Below are positions 58,668 to 64,000 of a stretch of 64,000 bases of DNA, one piece after another. The position numbers and the translations under genes are program-made. How positions within the stretch are numbered: position 1 is the first letter of the stretch; each line of letters begins with the position of its first letter. This DNA is from Arthrobacter zhaoxinii (GTDB lineage Bacteria > Actinomycetota > Actinomycetes > Actinomycetales > Micrococcaceae): assembly GCF_025244925.1 (NCBI RefSeq), contig NZ_CP104275.1, positions 1,798,001-1,862,000 of the forward strand, read 5' to 3'. Below the pieces are notes generated by a model that worked only from the letters and a program-made list of their open reading frames with translations, was not told where the DNA came from and searched no databases.

Positions 58668-59396
58668 ATGCCCCTGAATACCGCAGATGATTCTTCCCGC
58701 AGCCAAGCCGACGCAGCACTGCAGGCCGTGTTCTGGGATATGGACGGCACCATCGTGGATACCGAGCCGTACTGGATCGCTGCCGAGAAGGACCTCACCG
58801 CATCTTTCGGCGTCGACTGGACGGACGCCCAGGCCGAAGCCATGGTCGGGCAGGCACTGGAAGTCAGTGCCGGGATGCTCCGGCAGGCCGGTGTGGATCT
58901 CGGAATCCGTGACATCATTGACCGGCTGATCGGTCAGGTGGCAGCGCAGGTCCGCCGCGAGGTGCCCTGGCGGCCGGGGGCCCGTGAACTCCTGACCGAA
59001 CTGCAGGCCGCCGGTATTCCCTGCGCCCTGGTCACCATGTCGGAGCAGGTGCTGGCGCAGGAGATCCTCCGCGCCCTGCCGGCCGGGACCTTCGGCGTTG
59101 TGGTGACCGGCGATATGGTCGGCAAGGGCAAGCCGGACCCCGAGCCCTACCAGCTTGCCTTCGACACGCTTTCCCGCTCCGTTCCCGGCCTGGACAAGGC
59201 CCGGGTTGTCGCTATTGAAGATTCCCTGCCCGGTGCCACCTCCGCACAGGCGGCAGGACTGGTGACGCTGACGGTACCGAACTTCGTTCCGCTGCCCCCG
59301 GGGGTCTTCAAGCATGAATGGGATTCCCTGGCCGGACGCGGGGTGGACTCGCTGCACCAGCTGCTTCCCGGCTCCGTCCTGGAGTCCGTCAGGTGA
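58668..59396 (+). CDS. HAD family phosphatase
   Basis: 242-residue HAD hydrolase of the beta-phosphoglucomutase/GPH type. Motif I VFWDMDGTIVDTEPYW near residue 22, cap domain about 35-100, motif II LVTMSEQ, motif III KGKPDPEPY and motif IV VVAIEDSLPGATSAQAAG. Substrate unknown, probably a sugar phosphate. Its stop overlaps the next GTG start by 4 bp. Confidence 0.9.
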   Translation: MPLNTADDSSRSQADAALQAVFWDMDGTIVDTEPYWIAAEKDLTASFGVDWTDAQAEAMVGQALEVSAGMLRQAGVDLGIRDIIDRLIGQVAAQVRREVPWRPGARELLTELQAAGIPCALVTMSEQVLAQEILRALPAGTFGVVVTGDMVGKGKPDPEPYQLAFDTLSRSVPGLDKARVVAIEDSLPGATSAQAAGLVTLTVPNFVPLPPGVFKHEWDSLAGRGVDSLHQLLPGSVLESVR

Positions 59397-60544
59397 GCGG
59401 TACCGGACCCGGCACGCAGCGCCGGGAAGGCATTCCGCTGGGAAGCATTGCCGGCGTCCCGGTAATCCTCGCCTATTCCTGGTTCCTCATTGCGGCGCTT
59501 ATTGTGGCGGTATTCGGACCGCAGGTGCGGGATGCCTTCCCCCGCCTGGGTACCGGTGCCTATGCCGTTGCGCTGGGCTATGCGATCCTGCTGCTGCTCT
59601 CGGTCCTGGCACACGAGGCAGCGCATGCATTGACCGCGAGGGCCTACCACTGGCCCACCTCCAAGATCGTGCTCACGCTGTGGGGCGGGCACACCCAGTT
59701 CGGTGACCTGCGCTCCACTCCGGGCCGCTCACTGCTCGTTGCCCTGGCCGGCCCGGCAGCCAACTTCCTACTGGCCGCAGCCGGATTCGGCATCCTGCAG
59801 CTCCTCCCGGACGGCGGAGTGGCAGAGCTGGTCACCTTCATTTTTGTATCCGCCAACGTACTGATCGGCGTTTTCAATGTCCTGCCCGGACTTCCGCTGG
59901 ACGGCGGACGCCTGGTGGAAAGCGCGGTCTGGAAGCTCACCGGGTCCCAGGAACGCGGCACCGTTGCCGCCGGCTGGGCTGGACGCATCATCGCGGTCCT
60001 GCTTCTGGCTGCCGTCATTGTGCCGCCTTACCTCCGGGGCGTCGCCCCCTCCCTGAGCCTGGTCCTGCTGGCCGCCCTGCTGTGCGGTTTCCTCTGGATG
60101 GGGGCAGGGGCCGCTGTTTCGAACGCCCGGGTGCGCCTGCGGCTGCCGCAGGTCAGCGCCGGCGCCCTGATGGAACCGGCCGTGTCCCTGCCCGGCGGAA
60201 CACCCGTGTCGCAGGCCCTCCGGCTGGCGCGTGAGCATCCGTCAGCCACCCTGGTCATCACTGCCGCCACCGGCCAGCCCGAAGCCCTCGTGGACCGCGG
60301 AGCCCTGGCCTCCGTTCCCGCCGACCAGGCCGAACTGGTCCCGGTGAGTGCCGCCGCCCGCCCGCTGGCTGCCGGCGCCTATGTTCCCGAAGCCGCCGCC
60401 GGATCCGAACTCGTCCAGTACCTGGCCCAGCTGCAGGGCAGCGAATACGCCGTCATTGACCGCGACGGAACCGTGACCGGCCTCCTGCGCCAGGCCGCCG
60501 TCGTCGCCGCCGTAACCGGAAAACCCGCCCGCCCCGGACGCTGA
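59393..60544 (+). CDS. Site-2 protease family protein (M50) with CBS-like tail
   Basis: 383-residue membrane metalloprotease. The zinc motif HEAAHAL is near residue 74, the second motif is NVLPGLPLDGGRLV near 163, and about six hydrophobic segments cover the first 240 residues. The C-terminal part (VSQALRLAREHPSATLVIT, QGSEYAVIDRDGTVTGLLRQ) resembles CBS domains, as in SpoIVFB-like proteases. It could cleave a membrane regulator. GTG start overlaps the HAD stop. Confidence 0.88.
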   Translation: MSGTGPGTQRREGIPLGSIAGVPVILAYSWFLIAALIVAVFGPQVRDAFPRLGTGAYAVALGYAILLLLSVLAHEAAHALTARAYHWPTSKIVLTLWGGHTQFGDLRSTPGRSLLVALAGPAANFLLAAAGFGILQLLPDGGVAELVTFIFVSANVLIGVFNVLPGLPLDGGRLVESAVWKLTGSQERGTVAAGWAGRIIAVLLLAAVIVPPYLRGVAPSLSLVLLAALLCGFLWMGAGAAVSNARVRLRLPQVSAGALMEPAVSLPGGTPVSQALRLAREHPSATLVITAATGQPEALVDRGALASVPADQAELVPVSAAARPLAAGAYVPEAAAGSELVQYLAQLQGSEYAVIDRDGTVTGLLRQAAVVAAVTGKPARPGR

Positions 60545-60620
60545 CACCTCCGGCTTCAACTGCCCGCCCGGCGCAGCCATGCCGGCGCCCATAACCCCGC
60601 AAAAGAACCAAAGGAACACC

Positions 60621-61676
60621 ATGAACTCCGAAAACCAGGAGCAGCCCACCGCTGCTGCACCCCACGGCGCCGAGATCCGCAGGGGTCCGCTGCGGCCCGG
60701 GGAACGGGTCCAGCTGACCGATGAAAAGGGCCGCCGCAACACCATTACCCTGACGGAAGGCGGCGCCTTCCACACCCACCGCGGGTACCTGCAGCATGAC
60801 ACCGTCATCGGGCTGCCCGAAGGATCCGTGGTCACCAACACCGCCGGCCACCAGTACCAGATCCTGCGCCCGCTGCTCTCCGATTTCGTCCTCTCGATGC
60901 CGCGCGGTGCCGCCGTCGTCTACCCCAAGGACGCGGCCCAGATCGTCACCATGGCGGACATCTACCCGGGCGCCCGCGTGGTGGAGGCCGGCGTCGGCTC
61001 CGGCGCGCTGAGCATCTCGCTGCTGCGTGCCGTCGGTGACCACGGCAGCCTGCACTCCTACGAACGCCGCGAGGAATTCGCGCAGATCGCCCGCGGCAAC
61101 GTGGAAACCTTCTTCGGCGGACCGCACCCCGCTTGGGACATCACCCTCGGAGACTTCCAGGACGAAGTAGTGAAGACGCAGGAGCCGGGCAGCGTGGACC
61201 GCGTGGTCCTGGACATGCTCGCCCCGTGGGAGTGCACCGACGCCGTAGCCACCGTGCTCGCGCCGGGAGGGGTGTGGATCTCGTACGTGGCCACCGTGAC
61301 CCAGCTCTCCCGCACCGCGGAAGCCATCCGCGCCGACGGCCGCTTCACCGAGCCGGACGGCTGGGAGTCCATGGTCCGCGGCTGGCACCTCGAGGGCCTG
61401 GCCGTGCGCCCGGACCACCGCATGGTGGCCCACACCGGCTTCCTCCTGACCGCCCGCCGCCTGGCTGAAGGTGCCACCGGGCTCGTCGCCAAGCGCCGGG
61501 CTTCGAAAACCAACTTCAGCGAAGAGGACCTCAACGCGTGGACTCCCGCGGCCGTGGGAGAGCGGGAAGTCTCCGCCCACAAGCTGCGCCGTGCGGCTAA
61601 GGATGCAAGCTCCACCGTGCAGCGCGGAGCCCTCGAAAACGCCGAGAAATTCCAGCAGGAGACCGATACCCCATAG
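60621..61676 (+). CDS. trmI: tRNA (adenine-58-N1)-methyltransferase TrmI
   Basis: SAM-dependent methyltransferase that makes m1A58 in the T loop of tRNA. 351 residues. The N-terminal beta domain has GPLRPGERVQLTDEKGR; the SAM motif is VVEAGVGSGALSISLLRAVG near residue 123, then VVLDMLAPWE for motif IV. AAAGGA precedes the ATG. In Mycobacterium (Rv2118c) it also lies upstream of the proteasome ATPase gene. The last 40 residues are extra compared with the core. Confidence 0.93.
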   Translation: MNSENQEQPTAAAPHGAEIRRGPLRPGERVQLTDEKGRRNTITLTEGGAFHTHRGYLQHDTVIGLPEGSVVTNTAGHQYQILRPLLSDFVLSMPRGAAVVYPKDAAQIVTMADIYPGARVVEAGVGSGALSISLLRAVGDHGSLHSYERREEFAQIARGNVETFFGGPHPAWDITLGDFQDEVVKTQEPGSVDRVVLDMLAPWECTDAVATVLAPGGVWISYVATVTQLSRTAEAIRADGRFTEPDGWESMVRGWHLEGLAVRPDHRMVAHTGFLLTARRLAEGATGLVAKRRASKTNFSEEDLNAWTPAAVGEREVSAHKLRRAAKDASSTVQRGALENAEKFQQETDTP

Positions 61677-61781
61677 CGGGGGTAACCGGCGAAACACAAG
61701 ACGCCGGACCCGGTGTATCTTCCGCGGGGCTGGGTTACTGTCATTGAACAGAACCAGACCTACGTGAAGGCGGTCGGTATC

Positions 61782-63539
61782 ATGGCTGAACCCGAAAACG
61801 CAGGGACCGGGACCGGGGGATCCCGGCCCGCGTCCGCAGCGGCCGTAACAGGCACCGAGGCACGCCAACTGAACGTCCTGAGGGACAAACTTCGAAATCT
61901 GGACCGGCAGCTTGCTGCCCTTACCCACAACAACGCCCGGCTCGTGGCCATGCTGGAGACCGCGAAAGCTGAGATCATCCGGTTGAAGGACGCCCTGGAA
62001 AACGAGGGCGCCACGCCCTTCAGCTTCGGGACGGTGATCGCCGTGAACCAGCGCCGCGACGCAGTTCCCGGCGTCACCACCATCGCGGCTGCCCAGGAAA
62101 GCCTGGACATCATCCAGTCCGGCCGCAAGCTCCGCGTGGCGGTGTCACCCCTCCTGGACCTGGGACAGATTGTCCCGGGCCAGGAGGTGCTGCTGAACGA
62201 ATCCCTCACCGTCATTGCCGCCCTCGGGTTCGAACGCGCCGGAGAACTGTTCACGGTGAAGGAACTCCTGGACCCGGACCGGGTGCTGGTGATCGGACGG
62301 GCCGACGACGAACGCGTGGTCCGGCTCAACGGCCCCCTGGGCCGGGAAAAGGTCCGGGTGGGGGACGCCCTCACCGTGGACACCCGCATCGGTTACGCGC
62401 TGGAGAAGATCCCGCGCAGCGAAGTGGAGAACCTGGTCCTGGAAGAAGTGCCGGACATCTCCTACGCGGACATCGGCGGCCTCGGCCCGCAGATCGAACA
62501 GATCCGTGACGCCGTCGAACTGCCGTTTATGCACCCCGACCTCTACCGTGAGCACGGGCTGAAGCCGCCCAAGGGCATCCTGCTCTACGGCCCTCCCGGC
62601 TGCGGCAAGACGCTGATCGCCAAGGCCGTGGCACACGCCCTGGCGGCACGGGTGATGGAGCAGACCGGCACGCTCGGCGCCCGCAGCTACTTCCTGAACA
62701 TCAAGGGTCCCGAGCTGCTGGACAAGTACGTGGGGGAGACCGAACGCCACATCCGGCTGATTTTCGGCCGTGCCCGGGAGAAGGCCTCCGACGGCAGCCC
62801 CGTGGTGGTGTTCTTCGATGAAATGGACTCGCTGTTCCGCACCCGCGGCACCGGGGTGTCCTCCGACGTCGAAACCACCATTGTTCCGCAGCTGCTCAGC
62901 GAGATCGACGGCGTGGAGAAGCTGGAGAACGTGATTGTCATCGGCGCTTCCAACCGCGAGGACATGATCGATCCGGCCATCCTGCGTCCGGGCCGCCTGG
63001 ACGTGAAGATCAAGATCCAGCGGCCCGATGCCGAGGGCGCGGCGGAGATCTTCGCCAAGTACCTGACCCCGGACCTGCCGCTGCACAGGGATGACCTGGC
63101 CGAGCACGGCTATGATCCGGTGGAAACGGTCAACGACATGGTCCGGCGCACGGTGGAGAAGATGTACGCCGAGGACAAGGCCAACGAATACCTGGAGGTC
63201 ACTTACGCCAACGGCGACACCGAGATGCTCTACTTCAAGGACTTCAACTCCGGGGCCGTCATCCAGAACGTGGTGGACCGGGCCAAGAAGTACGCCATCA
63301 AGGACCTGCTGCAGCTGCACCAGCGCGGCCTGCGCATTGAACACCTGATGCGCGCCGTCGTGGATGAATTCCGCGAGCACGAGGACATGCCCAACACCAC
63401 CAATCCGGACGACTGGGCACGGATCTCCGGGAAGAAGGGCGAGCGGATCACCTACATCCGCACCATCGTCCAGGGCAAGGCAGGCCAGGAACCGGGCCGG
63501 ACCATCGAAACCGCCGCCAACCCGGGGCAGTATCTGTGA
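61782..63539 (+). CDS. arc: Proteasome-associated AAA ATPase (Arc/Mpa)
   Basis: Hexameric AAA+ unfoldase that recognises Pup-tagged proteins and feeds them to the 20S proteasome. 585 residues: N-terminal coiled coil (about 25-75) that binds Pup, an OB-fold interdomain (about 85-225), then the ATPase with Walker [14 protein letters not shown] near 269 and Walker [13 protein letters not shown], and the C-terminal GQYL tail that docks into the 20S core. ATG 61782 (MAEPENAG) is chosen; the frame is open 69 nt further up. Its TGA overlaps the dop GTG. Confidence 0.96.
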   Translation: MAEPENAGTGTGGSRPASAAAVTGTEARQLNVLRDKLRNLDRQLAALTHNNARLVAMLETAKAEIIRLKDALENEGATPFSFGTVIAVNQRRDAVPGVTTIAAAQESLDIIQSGRKLRVAVSPLLDLGQIVPGQEVLLNESLTVIAALGFERAGELFTVKELLDPDRVLVIGRADDERVVRLNGPLGREKVRVGDALTVDTRIGYALEKIPRSEVENLVLEEVPDISYADIGGLGPQIEQIRDAVELPFMHPDLYREHGLKPPKGILLYGPPGCGKTLIAKAVAHALAARVMEQTGTLGARSYFLNIKGPELLDKYVGETERHIRLIFGRAREKASDGSPVVVFFDEMDSLFRTRGTGVSSDVETTIVPQLLSEIDGVEKLENVIVIGASNREDMIDPAILRPGRLDVKIKIQRPDAEGAAEIFAKYLTPDLPLHRDDLAEHGYDPVETVNDMVRRTVEKMYAEDKANEYLEVTYANGDTEMLYFKDFNSGAVIQNVVDRAKKYAIKDLLQLHQRGLRIEHLMRAVVDEFREHEDMPNTTNPDDWARISGKKGERITYIRTIVQGKAGQEPGRTIETAANPGQYL

Positions 63540-64000
63540 CCGTGCGCCGCGTCATGGGGACGGAAACCGAGTACGGCGTCCTCGCTCCGTCCCTGCCGTC
63601 CGCCAACGCCACCGTGCTCTCCAGCCAGATCGTCAACGCCTATGCCGCTACTCTGCGGACCGGTGCAGGCAACCTGTCCGGGACCCGCTGGGACTATACG
63701 GACGAGGCACCGCTGAATGACGCCCGGGGATTTGCCGTTCCCCGGGCTGCGGCGGATCCCACCTCCCTTACGGACGAACCGCCGGTGCTGGACGCGGAAC
63801 AGATCGCCATGGAGGGCGGCGGCCCGGCCGCACTCTACGGAGAGCAGACGCAGGACAATCCGGTGCTGATGAACATGGTCCTGGGCAACGGTGCACGCCT
63901 GTATGTGGACCACGCCCATCCCGAGTATTCCTCGCCCGAAGTGACCCGGCCGCGCGATGCGGTGCTGTGGGACAAGGCGGGGGATGCAGTGGTGCTGGCC
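63536..64000 (+). CDS. dop: Depupylase/deamidase Dop, 5' part
   Basis: Converts Pup-Gln to Pup-Glu and removes Pup from substrates. The first 155 residues lie in the window; the gene runs past the edge. The start [18 protein letters not shown] has the glutamine-synthetase-like metal motif TETEYG, followed by [21 protein letters not shown], which holds conserved active-site residues. GTG start overlaps the arc stop by 4 bp. The pup and prcBA genes are expected downstream outside the window. Confidence 0.95.
   Translation, partial: MTVRRVMGTETEYGVLAPSLPSANATVLSSQIVNAYAATLRTGAGNLSGTRWDYTDEAPLNDARGFAVPRAAADPTSLTDEPPVLDAEQIAMEGGGPAALYGEQTQDNPVLMNMVLGNGARLYVDHAHPEYSSPEVTRPRDAVLWDKAGDAVVLA

Overview
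The window looks like chromosomal core DNA of a high-GC actinobacterium of the Micrococcaceae, Arthrobacter in the broad sense. The grounds are the high GC content, frequent GTG starts, a mycothiol ligase (MshC), a Pup-proteasome ATPase and depupylase (Arc/Mpa, Dop), a DUF222-HNH protein, and gene orders that match mycobacterial and other actinobacterial chromosomes from memory. There is no prophage, insertion sequence or CRISPR array. Nearly every stretch longer than 300 bases codes for protein.

Layout. 1-7.0 kb: transketolase (cut by the window edge), heme O synthase CtaB, heme A synthase CtaA and a two-gene ABC-2 exporter. 7.0-11.9 kb: the iron-sulfur operon sufR-sufB-sufD-sufC-sufT. 12-16.3 kb: an NTF2-like protein, an RNA 2'-phosphotransferase (KptA), a DUF222-HNH protein and a zinc metallopeptidase. 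16.3-18.4 kb: a biotin ECF transporter (bioY-bioM-bioN). 18.6-24.5 kb: an ABC-F protein, SURF1, two small conserved proteins, FabG, a second SDR and SerB. 24.6-33 kb: an orphan ABC ATPase, a TrmH/SpoU methyltransferase, a lipoprotein, ribosomal protein L31 type B with a structured leader, a lipoate ligase-like protein, a cupin, PepN and a YeiH transporter. 33-40 kb: a P2-type cation ATPase, a zinc-ribbon SDR, and divergent glgC and glgA/glgM. 40.4-47 kb: a fatty-acid module (acyl-CoA dehydrogenase/oxidase, TetR regulator, FadA thiolase, FabG4, MaoC hydratase). 47-52.1 kb: kynureninase, YCII protein, Usp, APC permease, CNNM/CorC protein and tRNA-Leu(GAG). 52.3-64 kb: M20 peptidase, acyl-CoA dehydrogenase, DUF5703, UppP, MshC, PAC2, HAD phosphatase, M50 protease, TrmI, Arc/Mpa and Dop (cut by the window edge).

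How genes work together. CtaB, CtaA and SURF1 all serve cytochrome oxidase assembly. The suf operon builds Fe-S clusters and probably controls itself through SufR. The fadE/fadA/fabG/maoC group can perform the four beta-oxidation type steps. MshC makes mycothiol. TrmI, Arc, Dop and PAC2 belong to the conserved proteasome neighbourhood.

The most unusual signal is a family of 82-83 bp imperfectly palindromic repeats with about 13-bp complementary ends. Five copies lie in two short tandem arrays (3889-4070 and 40033-40324). Both arrays sit between the 3' ends of convergent genes, and each is bracketed by a pair of sequence-related terminator hairpins. I do not recognise this family. Other points of note are an 18-bp perfect inverted repeat beside the first array, at least eight TANNNT boxes placed 6-7 nt before start codons (leaderless-type promoters), a likely L31 leader RNA, a zinc-ribbon-SDR fusion and an SDR with YX6K in place of YXXXK.
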